Source of the DNA: Actinophytocola sp.
GTDB lineage: Bacteria; Actinomycetota; Actinomycetes; Mycobacteriales; Pseudonocardiaceae
NCBI GenBank assembly: GCA_009377385.1
Contig: WHUD01000023.1
Coordinates: 1 to 46,147, forward strand
Direction of reading: 5' to 3'
DNA length: 46,147 nucleotides
The notes beneath the pieces are model-generated. The model worked only from the letters and a program-made list of their open reading frames with translations. It was not told where the DNA came from and did no database searches. How positions within the stretch are numbered: position 1 is the stretch's first letter; every line of letters begins with the position of its first letter. A program made the translations under genes and the position numbers. Positions 19,027-28,199 of this stretch are shown piece after piece.

Positions 19027-20037
19027 TTACCGCACCCCCTTCTCGACCAGCAGGTCGGCGATCTCGTACAGCGATGCGACGTCGACGCCTTCCGTGATGT
19101 CGGGGATCTCGATGCGCGGCTGGTTGGCCTCGCCGAGCTGTTCCATCGCGGCGCGCTCCGCCGCGATGCGGATGGCGTGCTCCACCGTCTCGGCGACCAG
19201 CCCGTCAAGCACGTCCGGCGCGAGTTCGAGGCCAGCGGCTTCAAGTCCGGAGCGCACTCGGGAGGTGTTGACCCTGCCGTCGGCGGCCGCGCTGACGGAG
19301 CGGGATGGCAGCCTGGGCGGACGTACCCGGTTGATCAGTACGGCGCCCGGCCGCAGCTTGGCCTTGGCGAGCTCGTCGATGGCCTCGAGTGTCTCCCTGA
19401 TCGGCATCTCCTCGAGCAGTGTCACCAGGTGCACCGCCGTCTCCGGCGAGTGCAGCAGCTTCACGACACCCTCTGCCTGCCCCCTGATCGGCCCGCTCTT
19501 GGTGATGTCGCTCAGTGCGCGGGTGACGTCGAGGAACTTCACCACCCGCCCCGTCGGCGGGGAGTCGACGACGACGTGGTCGTAGGTGTGGCGGCCGTCG
19601 GACTCCCTGCGGCTGACGCACTCCTTGATCTTGCCGGTGAGCAGCACGTCCCGCAGGCCAGGCGCGAGGGTCGTCGCGAACTCGATCGCGCCCATCCTGC
19701 GCAGCGTGCGGCCCGCGAAGCCGAGGTTGTAGAACATCTCGAAGTACTCGAGCAGCGCGGCCTCGGCGTCGATGTGCAGCGCACACAGCTCGCCGCCGTC
19801 CGGCGCAGAGACGAGGTGCCGCTCGCCGTAGGGCATGGGCTCGGTGTCGAAGAGCTGCGCGATGCCTTGCCTGCCCTCGACCTCGACCAGCAGCACCCGC
19901 CGGCCGCCGCTGGCGAGCGCGAGGCCGAGTGACGCTGCGACCGTCGTCTTGCCTGTCCCGCCCTTGCCCGTCACGAAATGCAAGCGCGCTCGCCTGAGTT
20001 CTTTGGTCCAGCCGGAGTCGCCGAGCGGTGTCGTCAC
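19027..20037 (-). CDS. ArsA/GET3-like anion-transporter ATPase, first of a pair
   Basis: 336-residue partner of the following ATPase. Walker A is GKGGTGKTT at residues 24-32, and [19 protein letters not shown] is the switch II region. A second conserved block, [11 protein letters not shown], lies near residue 230. GTG at 20037 ([10 protein letters not shown]) is chosen, since the added upstream codons show no family similarity. Homologues (Rv3679) have been linked to envelope and redox stress survival. It is divergent from the DUF4177 gene beyond the small membrane protein. Confidence 0.87.
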   Translation of the reverse strand: MTTPLGDSGWTKELRRARLHFVTGKGGTGKTTVAASLGLALASGGRRVLLVEVEGRQGIAQLFDTEPMPYGERHLVSAPDGGELCALHIDAEAALLEYFEMFYNLGFAGRTLRRMGAIEFATTLAPGLRDVLLTGKIKECVSRRESDGRHTYDHVVVDSPPTGRVVKFLDVTRALSDITKSGPIRGQAEGVVKLLHSPETAVHLVTLLEEMPIRETLEAIDELAKAKLRPGAVLINRVRPPRLPSRSVSAAADGRVNTSRVRSGLEAAGLELAPDVLDGLVAETVEHAIRIAAERAAMEQLGEANQPRIEIPDITEGVDVASLYEIADLLVEKGVR

Positions 20038-20059
20038 GGCGGACAGAGTAACCGGTGGT

Positions 20060-20308
20060 TCAGGAAACCAGCACCATCGCGGTGACGACGACACCGGCGG
20101 TGACCACGATCGTCCAGGTCACGGCAGGAGGGAGGACGGTGACCATCAGGACACCGACGATCAGCATGGCGGCGAGGCCGATGGCGCCAGCGGTCGCGGT
20201 CTGCCCTGCGGAGCCGGTCCGCTCGCGCACCTTGGCCATCATGAGCAGCACGAGCGTGATCCCGGCGGCGATGAAAAGCGCCGTCGCGATGATCCGCCAC
20301 GTCTCCAT
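20060..20308 (-). CDS. Small integral membrane protein, unknown
   Basis: 82 residues, mostly hydrophobic, with helices at about 5-25, 38-55 and 58-80 separated by the basic loop KVRERTGSAGQ. No motif is recognised. ATG 20308 is preferred over an upstream TTG at 20317. The gene lies 22 nt upstream of the ArsA-like pair on the same strand and probably heads that transcript. Confidence 0.65.
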   Translation of the reverse strand: METWRIIATALFIAAGITLVLLMMAKVRERTGSAGQTATAGAIGLAAMLIVGVLMVTVLPPAVTWTIVVTAGVVVTAMVLVS

Positions 20309-20524
20309 GCCGGACAACCTAACCCGTCCCGGTGACGACGCTGGTGCGGGGCTGGCCAGCGACAGGCGCGCGGGGGACGCGCGCAGGCACGGGCGCGCTC
20401 GCTAGGCTGCGGGCACGAGGCAACGAGGCAACGAAACGCGCGACCGGCACCGGTTGCGAAGCGAACAGTGGCACTGAGCGCGGAGCAAGCCGGCCGGCGT
20501 GCGAGGCGACGAAAGGACAGGTGC

Positions 20525-20686
20525 ATGAGCGCGACCACATGGGAGTACGCGACGGTTCCGCTGCTGATCCACGCGACCAAGCAGATCCTCGACCAGTGGG
20601 GCGCTGACGGCTGGGAACTCGTCACCGTGCTGCCGAACCCCACCGGTGAGCAGCACGTCGCCTACCTCAAGCGGCCGAAGGACTGA
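20525..20686 (+). CDS. DUF4177-like small protein
   Basis: 53 residues: a compact WEYATVPLL strand, a helix LIHATKQILDQWGADGWELV, and a final strand VTVLPN..QHVAYLKRP. The pattern Y-x-x-V followed by LNxxGxxGWELV is typical of DUF4177. GAAAGGA lies upstream of the ATG. It is 6 nt upstream of the RidA gene, so they are one operon; M. tuberculosis has a similarly small gene (Rv3678A) at this place. Function is unknown. Confidence 0.8.
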   Translation: MSATTWEYATVPLLIHATKQILDQWGADGWELVTVLPNPTGEQHVAYLKRPKD

Positions 20687-20692
20687 GCGCCG

Positions 20693-21157
20693 ATGAGCTG
20701 GAGCGCACGGCTCATCGAGCTGGACATCGACCTGCCGACGGTGGTGCCCCCGGTGGCCGCCTACGTGCCTGCCACAAGGAGCGGGTCCATGGTCTACACC
20801 TCGGGCCAGCTACCGATCATCGACGGCTCGCTCGCCGCATCCGGCAAGGTCGGCGGCGAGATCAGCGCAGAGGAGGCCAAGGGACACGCCCGCACCTGCG
20901 CGCTGAACGCGCTCGCCGCCGTGCACAGCATCGTCGGCGTTGACTCGATCGTGCGGGTGGTCAAGGTCGTCGGCTTCGTGGCGTCCGCTGACGGCTTCAC
21001 CGGCCAGCCCGGCGTCGTCAACGGCGCGTCCGAGCTGCTCGGCGAGGTCTTCGGCGATGCGGGCGCGCACGCTCGTTCCGCCGTGGGTGTCGCCGAGCTG
21101 CCGCTCGGCGCGCCGGTCGAGGTGGAGATGATCGTCGAGGTCGGGGAATCGGCGTGA
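20693..21157 (+). CDS. RidA/YjgF family protein
   Basis: 154-residue YjgF/YER057c/UK114-type protein. RidA members hydrolyse reactive enamine and imine intermediates released by PLP enzymes such as threonine dehydratase. Visible features are YTSGQLPIIDG, the helix TCALNALAAVHSIVGVDSIV, and a C-terminal RSAVGVAELPLGAPVEVEMI with the conserved Arg that usually binds the substrate carboxylate. It overlaps the NUDIX gene by 4 nt. Synteny fits Rv3678c. The branch is a non-canonical RidA subgroup, so deaminase activity is uncertain. Confidence 0.88.
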   Translation: MSWSARLIELDIDLPTVVPPVAAYVPATRSGSMVYTSGQLPIIDGSLAASGKVGGEISAEEAKGHARTCALNALAAVHSIVGVDSIVRVVKVVGFVASADGFTGQPGVVNGASELLGEVFGDAGAHARSAVGVAELPLGAPVEVEMIVEVGESA

Positions 21158-21984
21158 CGAGCTGGCCGAGGTCGGTGCCGCTGCCTGACGACTTCATCCC
21201 GCCTGAGATCCCCGATGTGCCCGTCACGCCGAAGGACGCCGCGACGGTGATGCTGGTCCGCGACGCCGCAGGCGGCGGCATCGAGGTGTTCCTGCAGCGC
21301 AGGGTGGCTGGCATGGCCTTCGCGGGTGGCATGACCGTGTTCCCCGGCGGCGGGCTCGACCAGCGCGACGTAGACAGCGCCGACAGCGCCGTCGCCTGGT
21401 ACGGGCCGGACGCCGCAGCGTGGGCGGGGTGGTTCGGCTGCGAGACCTCGCTGGCGCGCGGCCTGGTGTGTGCCGCGGTGCGGGAGACGTTCGAGGAGTC
21501 CGGCGTGCTGCTCGCAGGCGACGCCGACGGCGGGATCGTCGCGGATTCGACGCCGTACCACGACGCCCGCGAGGCGCTGATCTCGCGCGAGCTGTCGCTG
21601 GCGGGGTTCCTTGACGACGCGGGTCTTGTGCTGCGTGCCGACCTGCTGCGGCCATGGGCGAGCTGGGTGACCCCCGCGCAGGAACCGCGCCGCTACGACG
21701 CCCGGTTCTTCCTGGCGGCGCTGCCGGAAGGCCAGCGAGCCGACGACGCGACCACCGAGACCGAGTCCTCGTCGTGGACGCGCCCTGCGGACGCGCTCGC
21801 CGACGCCGACGCCGGCGAGCGCCCGATGATGCCTCCGACAAGGGTCACGCTCGCCGAGCTCGCCGAGTACGACTCGGTGGCGGACGCCCTCGCCGCGCAT
21901 AGGGAGATCCCCAGGATCGAACCGACCATCGTGCGCGACAGTGATGGTGTGCGCGTCGAGTTTTCACCGCCCCGAGGAGAGTGA
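21154..21984 (+). CDS. NUDIX hydrolase with a split Nudix box
   Basis: 276 residues. The Nudix domain spans about 28-200. PGGGLD begins the box, but about 35 residues separate it from the catalytic helix AAVRETFEESGVLL, an insertion seen in the NUDT7/NUDT19-like branch that hydrolyses CoA and related diphosphates. Two glutamates of REtfEESG can bind the metal. The GTG start overlaps the ridA stop, and the next gene starts 6 nt after its stop, so ridA, this gene and the MBL gene are co-transcribed. Confidence 0.83.
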   Translation: MTSWPRSVPLPDDFIPPEIPDVPVTPKDAATVMLVRDAAGGGIEVFLQRRVAGMAFAGGMTVFPGGGLDQRDVDSADSAVAWYGPDAAAWAGWFGCETSLARGLVCAAVRETFEESGVLLAGDADGGIVADSTPYHDAREALISRELSLAGFLDDAGLVLRADLLRPWASWVTPAQEPRRYDARFFLAALPEGQRADDATTETESSSWTRPADALADADAGERPMMPPTRVTLAELAEYDSVADALAAHREIPRIEPTIVRDSDGVRVEFSPPRGE

Positions 21985-21990
21985 CCCCGC

Positions 21991-22779
21991 ATGCGGCATC
22001 CGGCCTACGGCCAGCTGCGGCCCGTCAGCGAGATCGCGTCGGTGCTGCTTGAGAACAACCCGTCGTCGATGACGCTCGAAGGCACCAACAGCTGGGTGGT
22101 GCGCGCGCCAGGCGCGGCGGGCAGCGTCGTCGTCGACCCCGGCTACGACGACGCTGAGCACGTCGACCTGCTCGTCGAGGCCGCTGGCGACGTCGAACTG
22201 GTGCTGTTGACGCACCACCACCCTGACCACGCCGAGGGTGCGCCAGGGTTCGCTGAGCGCGTCGGCGCCCCGGTGCGGGCTCTTGAGCCAGAGCTGTGCC
22301 GTGGCGGCAGTGACATCAAGGCCATCGGGCACGGCGACGTCGTCGAGGCGGCGGGGCTGCGATTCGACGTCATGCACACCCCAGGCCACACCGCCGACTC
22401 GGTGTGCCTGACGGTCGGCCACGGCGCCACCACCCACGTGCTGACCGGGGACACCATCCTCGGCTACGGCACAACGGTGCTCTCCCACCTCGGCGACTAC
22501 CTCGACTCGCTCGATCTGCTCTCCGAGGTGCCCGATGGCGCGGTCGGGCTGCCTGGCCACGGCCCGGAATTGGCCGACCTGCGCAGCACCGTGCGAGACT
22601 ACCGCAAGCACCGCGAGCAGCGGCTCAACCAGGTGCGCGGCGCGCTGGCCGAGCTAGGGGCGGACGCCAGCCCTCGGCAGATCGTCGAGTTCGTCTATAC
22701 CGACGTCGACCCCAAGCTCTGGGGACCTGCCGAGGCCAGCGTCCGCGCGCAGCTCGACTACCTCAACCGGCGGGGCTGA
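21991..22779 (+). CDS. Metallo-beta-lactamase fold hydrolase (LACTB2-like)
   Basis: 262 residues. The metal-binding motif THHHPDHAEG lies at about 74-83, with further ligands in HTPGHTADS and LTGDTI and a final GHGPE histidine. The C-terminal helical part (about 190-262, DYRKHREQRLNQV and a small winged segment) matches LACTB2-like proteins, some of which are RNA endonucleases. GAGGAG precedes the ATG. Synteny fits Rv3677c next to crp. The last 126 nt overlap the 3' end of the opposite-strand transporter gene. Confidence 0.88.
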   Translation: MRHPAYGQLRPVSEIASVLLENNPSSMTLEGTNSWVVRAPGAAGSVVVDPGYDDAEHVDLLVEAAGDVELVLLTHHHPDHAEGAPGFAERVGAPVRALEPELCRGGSDIKAIGHGDVVEAAGLRFDVMHTPGHTADSVCLTVGHGATTHVLTGDTILGYGTTVLSHLGDYLDSLDLLSEVPDGAVGLPGHGPELADLRSTVRDYRKHREQRLNQVRGALAELGADASPRQIVEFVYTDVDPKLWGPAEASVRAQLDYLNRRG

Positions 22780-23994
22780 GGCCCGCACGGTGTGACGCCG
22801 CGCCCAGACAAGCGCGGCGAGCGCGAGCCCGCAGCAGGCCGCCGCGAGGAACGACACCGGCGGCCCGAACCGCTCGACGACGAAACCGCTCGTCGAGTGG
22901 CCGATGGACAGGCCGAACGTGGCCGCGGTGATCACCCAGCCGAACGCCTCCGTCGCGGTGCCTTCCGGCGCGACGACGTCGATCGCGGTGGAGTGGCTCG
23001 TCGCCTGCGGCGTGATCAGCGCACCAGCGATCACCATGCAGCCCGCGAGCAGCAGCAGCGACGTCGGCGCGAGGGACGTCGGCAGGAACAGCGTCCCGAC
23101 CAGCACTCCGAAACCGCCGAGCAGCACCGGAAGCCGCACAGGCAACGACCGAGGCCATGGCCGCAGGCTGTAGCCGAGCCCGAACAACACCGAGCTGAGC
23201 GACCACACCGACAGCAGTAACCCGCCGATTGTCGGCTCGCCTGCGCGGGTCGCCACCGCGGGGACGGCGACCTCGACGAACCCGATCACGACGCCGAAGC
23301 CGAGCACCGCGATCACCAGCGTGCGCATGCCAGCGGTACCCAGCGCGCCCATGACGCTGCCCCCGTGCGCGCCTGCCGGTCGCGCCCGCCATGCCCGCGT
23401 CGCGGGGCTGAGCGCGAAGCCGACCGAGCCGAGCGCCATACAGGCCGCGCCCGCCACGACGCCGGAGCCTGGCCACGGCGTCAGCAGCATCAGGCCGGCG
23501 AAGCCGGGTCCGAGGATGAAGAACACCTCCATGCTGATGGCCTCGTAGGCGTAGGCGGCGTTGCGTGCGTTGCCAGGCGGCAGCAGCCGCGCCCACAGTG
23601 ACCGCGCGGCAGGGGACACGCTGGGCTGGGTCATCCCCGAGGACACCGCCAGTGCCAGAAGCAGCGCGGTCGGCGCGACCTGTTCGATGGCGAGGACGAG
23701 GCTGATGATGGCCGCGGTGAAGACCACCGTGGCCAGCAGGATCGGCCAGGTCGGGCCGAACCGGTCGATGATCCTGCCCTGCACGACGGAGCCGACCGCG
23801 ACGCCGATCAGCAGTCCGGCTCCGACGACTCCCGCGATGGCGAACGTGCCGGTGACGTGCTGGGTGTAAAGCAGCACGGAGAAGCCGATCATGGCGACCG
23901 GCAGCCGGGCGAGCAGCGAGCACAGCACGGGCAGGCCAGCGCCGGGCGCGGTCAGCGCGGTGCGGTAGTCGGCGAGGGACGCGTTATTGGACAC
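22654..23994 (-). CDS. Major facilitator superfamily transporter
   Basis: 446-residue MFS protein with 12 predicted helices and a central loop after helix 6 (PATRAWRARPAGAHGG). The helix 2-3 loop reads GRIIDRFGPTW, a form of the MFS signature. It resembles drug or metabolite efflux carriers; substrate unknown. The GTG start at 23994 has no clear ribosome binding site and may be leaderless. The C-terminal 42 residues lie antisense to the MBL gene and are Asp/Glu-rich, unlike the rest. Confidence 0.82.
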   Translation of the reverse strand: MSNNASLADYRTALTAPGAGLPVLCSLLARLPVAMIGFSVLLYTQHVTGTFAIAGVVGAGLLIGVAVGSVVQGRIIDRFGPTWPILLATVVFTAAIISLVLAIEQVAPTALLLALAVSSGMTQPSVSPAARSLWARLLPPGNARNAAYAYEAISMEVFFILGPGFAGLMLLTPWPGSGVVAGAACMALGSVGFALSPATRAWRARPAGAHGGSVMGALGTAGMRTLVIAVLGFGVVIGFVEVAVPAVATRAGEPTIGGLLLSVWSLSSVLFGLGYSLRPWPRSLPVRLPVLLGGFGVLVGTLFLPTSLAPTSLLLLAGCMVIAGALITPQATSHSTAIDVVAPEGTATEAFGWVITAATFGLSIGHSTSGFVVERFGPPVSFLAAACCGLALAALVWARRHTVRASAPPVEVVELRADAGLGRSPELGVDVGIDELDDLPRAGVRP

Positions 23995-23996
23995 GT

Positions 23997-24021
23997 GTAC
24001 CAGTATGGCAAATTATGGTAC
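23997..24021. promoter_or_regulatory. Inverted repeat at the MFS start, possible operator
   Basis: GTACCA (23997-24002) and TGGTAC (24016-24021) are separated by 13 AT-rich bases, with a further GTACC at 24026. The element directly abuts the transporter start codon, a typical place for a repressor of an efflux gene. No regulator gene adjoins it. Confidence 0.4.
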
Positions 24022-24306
24022 GGCAGTACCACTCGATTTTTGGCCAGTTCACTCACACCCGGTCGCAAGAAGTTGAGCCGATCGGGAGAAGTAGATCTCG
24101 ATTGGATAACGTTGGGCTCAATTTGTCCCGACTTATGCAACATAACTGCCCCTCGCACCGTCCTTGAGGGTGAACGGACTTGCACGTCGCGGACGTCGTC
24201 GGCGATGGTAGGGACAAGAACAAAGTGAACTCCCTCCGGCAGATTGGGTCGGGGCCTATGTCCGGAGGGCGGGGAGCGCGGAACGTCGGGGGATGGGCCG
24301 CGCATA

Positions 24307-24360
24307 CAGAGAAAGGAGCCGGTGCGCCACGTCGGGGGTGGCGCCCGGCTCCTTTCTCTG
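24307..24360. terminator. Very stable hairpin downstream of crp
   Basis: CAGAGAAAGGAGCCGG (24307-24322) pairs perfectly with 24345-24360. A further 7-bp inner stem GCGCCAC/GTGGCGC (24324-24330 and 24338-24344) closes on a 7-nt loop. This is a 23-bp stem with one bulged base, about 180 nt past the crp stop. Flanking T/C-rich sequence supports termination of the crp transcript. Confidence 0.75.
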
Positions 24361-24539
24361 CTTTCCCCTCATGACGTCGTACGCGGACGTACCGGTGTTA
24401 ACTGACGGTGGTGTGTGTCACCGGTCAGCCCAACTCGTACGGAACGCCGATGTCCCGTTGACCATGACACCGCCAGCCCTGGTGCGCCGCGATGGCCTTG
24501 CTCAGCCCTTGAGTCTCGACCTCCCCCGTGCCGCTCAGG

Positions 24540-25214
24540 TCATCGAGCCCTGCGGGCCAGACGCTCCGGATCGAGGATGAGCACGCTCTTGCCTTCCAGT
24601 CGCAGCCAGCCACGCTGGGCGAAGTCGGCGAGCGCCTTGTTCACGGTCTCACGGGACGCGCCGACGTACTGCGCGATCTCCTCCTGCGTGAGGTCGTGGG
24701 TGACTCGCAGCAGACCGGCTTCCTGGCTACCGAAGCGCTGCGCGAGCTGCAGCAGCGCCTTGGCGACGCGGCCGGGCACGTCGGTGAAGATCAGCTCGGC
24801 GACCATGTTGTTGGTGCGGCGCAGCCTGCGCGCGACCACCCTGAGCAGTTGCTCCGAGATCTCCGGCCGGGTCGAAATCCACTGGCGCAGGGCAGCCCTG
24901 TCCATGATGACGGCGCGCACTTCGGTGACGGTGACCGCGCTGGACGTCCTCGGACCCGGGTCGAAAATGGACAGCTCACCGAACATGTCAGACGGCCCGA
25001 AGATGCCGAGCAGGTTCTCCCTGCCGTCGGGGGACTTGCGTCCGATCTTCACCTTGCCTGACTGGATGATGTAGAGCTTGTCGCCTGGCTCGCCTTCGTT
25101 GAAGATCACGTGCCCCCTGGGGAACTCCACGCTCTCCAAGGTCTGCACGAGTGCCTCAGCCGCGGCTGGTTCCACGCCCTGGAAGATGCCCGCGCGGGCA
25201 AGGACCTCGTCCAC
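24540..25214 (-). CDS. crp: Crp/Fnr family cAMP receptor protein
   Basis: 224 residues, the same length as M. tuberculosis CRP (Rv3676). The N-terminal cyclic-nucleotide domain (about 10-125) carries [17 protein letters not shown], with the Glu and Arg that bind cyclic nucleotide phosphate. The long dimer helix follows, then a winged helix-turn-helix with [20 protein letters not shown] (recognition helix SRETVNK). Start GTG 25214 is fixed by AGGAGG 5 nt upstream. It is a global regulator of carbon and stress genes; expected site GTGA-N6-TCAC. A near-consensus site lies upstream of its own start. Confidence 0.93.
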   Translation of the reverse strand: MDEVLARAGIFQGVEPAAAEALVQTLESVEFPRGHVIFNEGEPGDKLYIIQSGKVKIGRKSPDGRENLLGIFGPSDMFGELSIFDPGPRTSSAVTVTEVRAVIMDRAALRQWISTRPEISEQLLRVVARRLRRTNNMVAELIFTDVPGRVAKALLQLAQRFGSQEAGLLRVTHDLTQEEIAQYVGASRETVNKALADFAQRGWLRLEGKSVLILDPERLARRAR

Positions 25215-25590
25215 CTGTGCCTCCTGTCGCACGCGACCGTGTTGTCCGCAGTCTTTCGCGGGCACGTGTCGCTGGTCACTGTGCCTCAATTTACCGCCCG
25301 GGCTACTCTATGTCGGCACAGCCTGTCTTGCCCGGTTATCGTGCTGTTCCGACCCGACAACGGGCCTGGTGAGCCCGCTGCGAGGCCGCCCGCGAGCAAC
25401 CCAGCCTGCTGGTGCAGTGTAGGGCGTACTCGCGGAATGCCCTGGCAGCAAGCGTCGGCGCGGCCGTGATCGAACCCACACGTGTGAGTACTTGACCAGC
25501 AACCGGGCAGCGACGCGACCCGCCAAGTAGGCGATCTTAGACGTCGGTCACGCGGCGTTGCCACCCGGTCCGATTGCTGAGAGTAGCGCG
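25215..25590. other. Intergenic region upstream of crp
   Basis: 376 bp between the start of crp and the stop of the small membrane protein, both minus strand. It contains the crp ribosome binding site, a CRP-like palindrome at 25266-25279, and a possible minus 10 box TAGAGT on the minus strand at 25310-25305. I see no gene. Confidence 0.5.
25266..25279. promoter_or_regulatory. Near-consensus CRP site upstream of crp
   Basis: GTGTCGCTGGTCAC matches GTGA-N6-TCAC at seven of eight conserved positions. It lies about 52 nt upstream of the crp start codon, between a possible promoter and the gene, a position suited to autorepression. Binding is inferred. Confidence 0.45.
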
Positions 25591-25848
25591 TTACCGTACG
25601 CGTTCGGGCCTGCGCGTACGGAGTTTGTTCGCCGAGCCGCTGACCCTGCGCAGTCGGAACAGCTCGAGCGCGCGGCCGATGCCCTGGCCGTACAGCGCGC
25701 CGACCTCGTTGGGCTGGGCCTTCTCCAGGAACTCCTCGACGTCTTCCTCCTGGACGGTCACGTTGCGGAGCCTGCTCTCCACCCGCTCCATGAACAGTGC
25801 GAACATCAGCACGACCAAGGGAACAGCGATAACGAACCAGACCGTCAT
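25591..25848 (-). CDS. Small single-pass membrane protein
   Basis: 85 residues. One N-terminal helix (about 3-20, WFVIAVPLVVLMFALFM) is followed by a charged cytoplasmic region with an acidic segment EEDVEEFLEKAQ and a basic C-terminus. It occupies the position of Rv3675 between crp and nth, a gene also annotated as a membrane protein. Function unknown. GAGG precedes the ATG. Confidence 0.7.
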   Translation of the reverse strand: MTVWFVIAVPLVVLMFALFMERVESRLRNVTVQEEDVEEFLEKAQPNEVGALYGQGIGRALELFRLRRVSGSANKLRTRRPERVR

Positions 25849-25995
25849 AAGGCCAATCCTCGCTTACGTCTCAGTGCTCGTTCGGTTGCTGGACCCGGAT
25901 CGGCGTGTTCTTGTGATGGTGCCGTGATGCCGGAGCCTCGCTTCCCAGCACTGCCCACTGACGAGTGAGCGCGCGCTTGGCCGTAGGCTAGCCGT

Positions 25996-26793
25996 GTGCC
26001 TTCCGTAGCCAACAACGGCCCCGCTAACAGTGGTCGGCGTCGCAGGAAGTTCACCGACGAGAGCAGGCTGGCACTCACCCGGCGCGCGCGCCGCATCTAC
26101 CGCAGGCTCGGCGACGCCTTCCCCCACGCGCACTGCGAGCTCAACTACGACACCCCGCTCGACCTGATCGTCGCGGTGATCCTGTCGGCCCAGTGCACAG
26201 ACGAGCGGGTGAACAAGGTGACGCCAGCGCTGTTCGCGCGCTACCCGACCGCCGCGGACTACGCGGGCGCCGACAGGGACGAGCTGGAGAGCTACATCCG
26301 CTCGACAGGCTTCTACCGGAACAAGGCGACGTCGATCATGGGGCTTGGCGCCGCGATCGTCGAGAAGTTCGGCGGCGAGCTACCTGGCAGGCTCGCCGAC
26401 CTGGTCACGCTGCCCGGTGTTGGGCGCAAGACCGCCAACGTCGTCCTCGGTGAGGCGTTCGGCGTTCCGGGCATCACGGTGGACACCCACTTCGCGAGGC
26501 TGGTGCGGCGCTGGGGGCTGACCGACCTGGACGACCCGGTCAAGATCGAGCACGCGATCGGCGAGCTGGTCGCCCGCAATGACTGGACGCTGCTGTCCCA
26601 TCGGGTGATCTTTCACGGCAGGCGGGTCTGCCACGCGCGCACGCCTGCCTGCGGGGCGTGCCTGCTCGCGCGGGACTGCCCGTCTTACGGCACCGGTCCT
26701 ACCGACTTCGACACCGCGGCGAAGCTGGTCAAGGGCCCTGAGCGCGAGCACCTGCTCGACCTCGCCGCAGGACAGGGCCAGGTGAAGCCGTGA
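25996..26793 (+). CDS. nth: Endonuclease III (DNA glycosylase/AP lyase)
   Basis: 265 residues. The enzyme removes oxidised pyrimidines and nicks abasic sites. The helix-hairpin-helix [13 protein letters not shown] carries the catalytic Lys, and the catalytic Asp lies in VDTHFARL. The [4Fe-4S] ligands are C-x6-C-x2-C-x5-C in [24 protein letters not shown] minus 10 box at 25984-25989 puts the transcription start at the GTG itself, so the mRNA may be leaderless. The next gene overlaps by 4 nt. Confidence 0.95.
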   Translation: MPSVANNGPANSGRRRRKFTDESRLALTRRARRIYRRLGDAFPHAHCELNYDTPLDLIVAVILSAQCTDERVNKVTPALFARYPTAADYAGADRDELESYIRSTGFYRNKATSIMGLGAAIVEKFGGELPGRLADLVTLPGVGRKTANVVLGEAFGVPGITVDTHFARLVRRWGLTDLDDPVKIEHAIGELVARNDWTLLSHRVIFHGRRVCHARTPACGACLLARDCPSYGTGPTDFDTAAKLVKGPEREHLLDLAAGQGQVKP

Positions 26794-27404
26794 GCCGGAC
26801 CGCGCGGTGGACGCTCGTGCTCGGGGTGCTGGTGCTGGCGGGTATCGTCGCGCTGCTGCCGGTGCTGCGCGGCGGCGAGCCTGCCGCGCCCGGCGCCGAC
26901 GCCGATGAGCTCGCCGATGCGCGGCAGGCCGCGCGGCTGCCGGACTGCCCACGCGCGACGGGAAGCGACGCTGTCCCCCGGCTGCAGGGTGTCGACGCCC
27001 TGTGTCTCGCCGACGGCGAACGGATCGACGTCGGCAAGGCCCTCGCGGGCAGGACGACGCTGGTCAACGTGTGGGCGACCTGGTGCGGGCCGTGCCGCGA
27101 GGAACTGCCGGTGCTCGCGGACTACGCCGCATCAGACGGCGCCGCAGACGTGCTCGCGGTCCAGGTGGACAGCGACGAGCGGGAGGGCCTCGAGATGCTG
27201 GCCGAGCTTGGCGTCCGGCTGCCTGCCGTGCACGACGGGGATGGCAGGGGGCCGATTCGCTCCGCGCTGCACACACCGCAGGCGCTGCCCGCGTCCTACG
27301 TGATCACGCGCGATGGTCAGATCCGCATGATCGAGAACCCCAGGGTGTTCTCGCGCGTTGAGCAGGTACGTAAGGCCGTCGAAGCCTACGGAGGAGCCCC
27401 GTGA
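26790..27404 (+). CDS. TlpA/ResA-like membrane-anchored thioredoxin
   Basis: 204 residues: N-terminal signal anchor (about 8-28, [18 protein letters not shown]), a linker, then a thioredoxin domain with the redox motif [13 protein letters not shown] and a cis-Pro loop at PASYVI. Two more cysteines (in PDCPRA and DALCLAD) precede the domain and could form an extra disulfide. It acts outside the membrane in thiol exchange, possibly on cytochrome c or secreted proteins. The GTG overlaps the nth stop, and its own stop overlaps the NUDIX start. Synteny fits Rv3673c. Confidence 0.9.
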   Translation: MSRTARWTLVLGVLVLAGIVALLPVLRGGEPAAPGADADELADARQAARLPDCPRATGSDAVPRLQGVDALCLADGERIDVGKALAGRTTLVNVWATWCGPCREELPVLADYAASDGAADVLAVQVDSDEREGLEMLAELGVRLPAVHDGDGRGPIRSALHTPQALPASYVITRDGQIRMIENPRVFSRVEQVRKAVEAYGGAP

Positions 27405-28108
27405 CCAAGACCGCGCCCGGTGCGCTCGTCGAGCCCGCAGCGGTGCCGACGTGGCTGCGCGGCCTCGTCGGCATCGCGGGTGACCTCGACCACCGCACGT
27501 TCACGCGGTTCTCGCCGCCGGAGGACGCCGATGTCAGGGACGCCGCGGTCCTGGTGCTGTTCGGGGAGGACGACTCCAACGGCGCAGGGCCGGACCCGGA
27601 CGTGCTGCTGCTGCGCAGGTCCGACGACATGCCGTCGCACCCCGGGCAGGTGGCTTTCCCCGGCGGCGGCGCCGACGACGGCGACACCGGCCCCGTCGAC
27701 ACCGCGCTGCGGGAAGCCGTCGAGGAGACCGGGCTAGAGCCGGACGGTGTGCGGCCCGTCGCGCTGCTGCCGCAGCTCTACGTCCCGGTGTCCGGGTTCG
27801 CCGTGACCCCGGTGCTCGCGCACTGGGAGAAGCCGAGCGCGGTACATGCTGTCGACCCCGCCGAGACCGCGGCGGTCGCCAGGGTCAAGCTCGCCGACCT
27901 CGCCGATCCCGCCAACCGGTTCCTCGTCCGCAGGGAGGAAGGCGGCTGGCAGGGGCCTGCCTTCGTCGTCGACGGCCTCTTCGTGTGGGGCTTCACCGCA
28001 GGGCTGCTGAGCGTGCTGCTCTCGCTCGGCGGCTGGGAACAGGAGTGGGACACCACAGACGTCCGGCCGCTGCGCCGCGCGCTCGCCGAGCATGGTGAGC
28101 GCCTGTGA
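27401..28108 (+). CDS. NUDIX hydrolase, CoA pyrophosphatase type
   Basis: 235 residues. The NuCoA motif precursor PSHPGQVAFPGGG directly precedes the Nudix box GADDGDTGPVDTALREAVEETGLE (given in part), with REavEETG as the metal-binding helix. Such proteins cleave CoA to phosphopantetheine and adenosine 3',5'-bisphosphate. The operon nth-tlpA-nudix-marP is the same as in M. tuberculosis (Rv3674c to Rv3671c). A GTG start overlaps the preceding stop by 4 nt. Confidence 0.9.
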   Translation: MTKTAPGALVEPAAVPTWLRGLVGIAGDLDHRTFTRFSPPEDADVRDAAVLVLFGEDDSNGAGPDPDVLLLRRSDDMPSHPGQVAFPGGGADDGDTGPVDTALREAVEETGLEPDGVRPVALLPQLYVPVSGFAVTPVLAHWEKPSAVHAVDPAETAAVARVKLADLADPANRFLVRREEGGWQGPAFVVDGLFVWGFTAGLLSVLLSLGGWEQEWDTTDVRPLRRALAEHGERL

Positions 28109-28199
28109 CCACGGAAGACACGCCGTCCGGTGACCCGCGTCGCGACCGCGCGGGCGAGCTACTACGGTTGCCAGGCCGGAAGTCCACGAGGGAGTGATC

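Larger units (their letters stand above)
23995..24539. other. Gene-free gap between the MFS gene and crp
   Basis: 545 bp without a credible coding sequence. It holds the MFS promoter region with inverted repeats (23997-24021), a stretch of lower GC at about 24060-24160, the strong hairpin at 24307-24360, and about 180 bp of unassigned sequence between that hairpin and the crp stop. A small RNA cannot be excluded. Confidence 0.5.
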
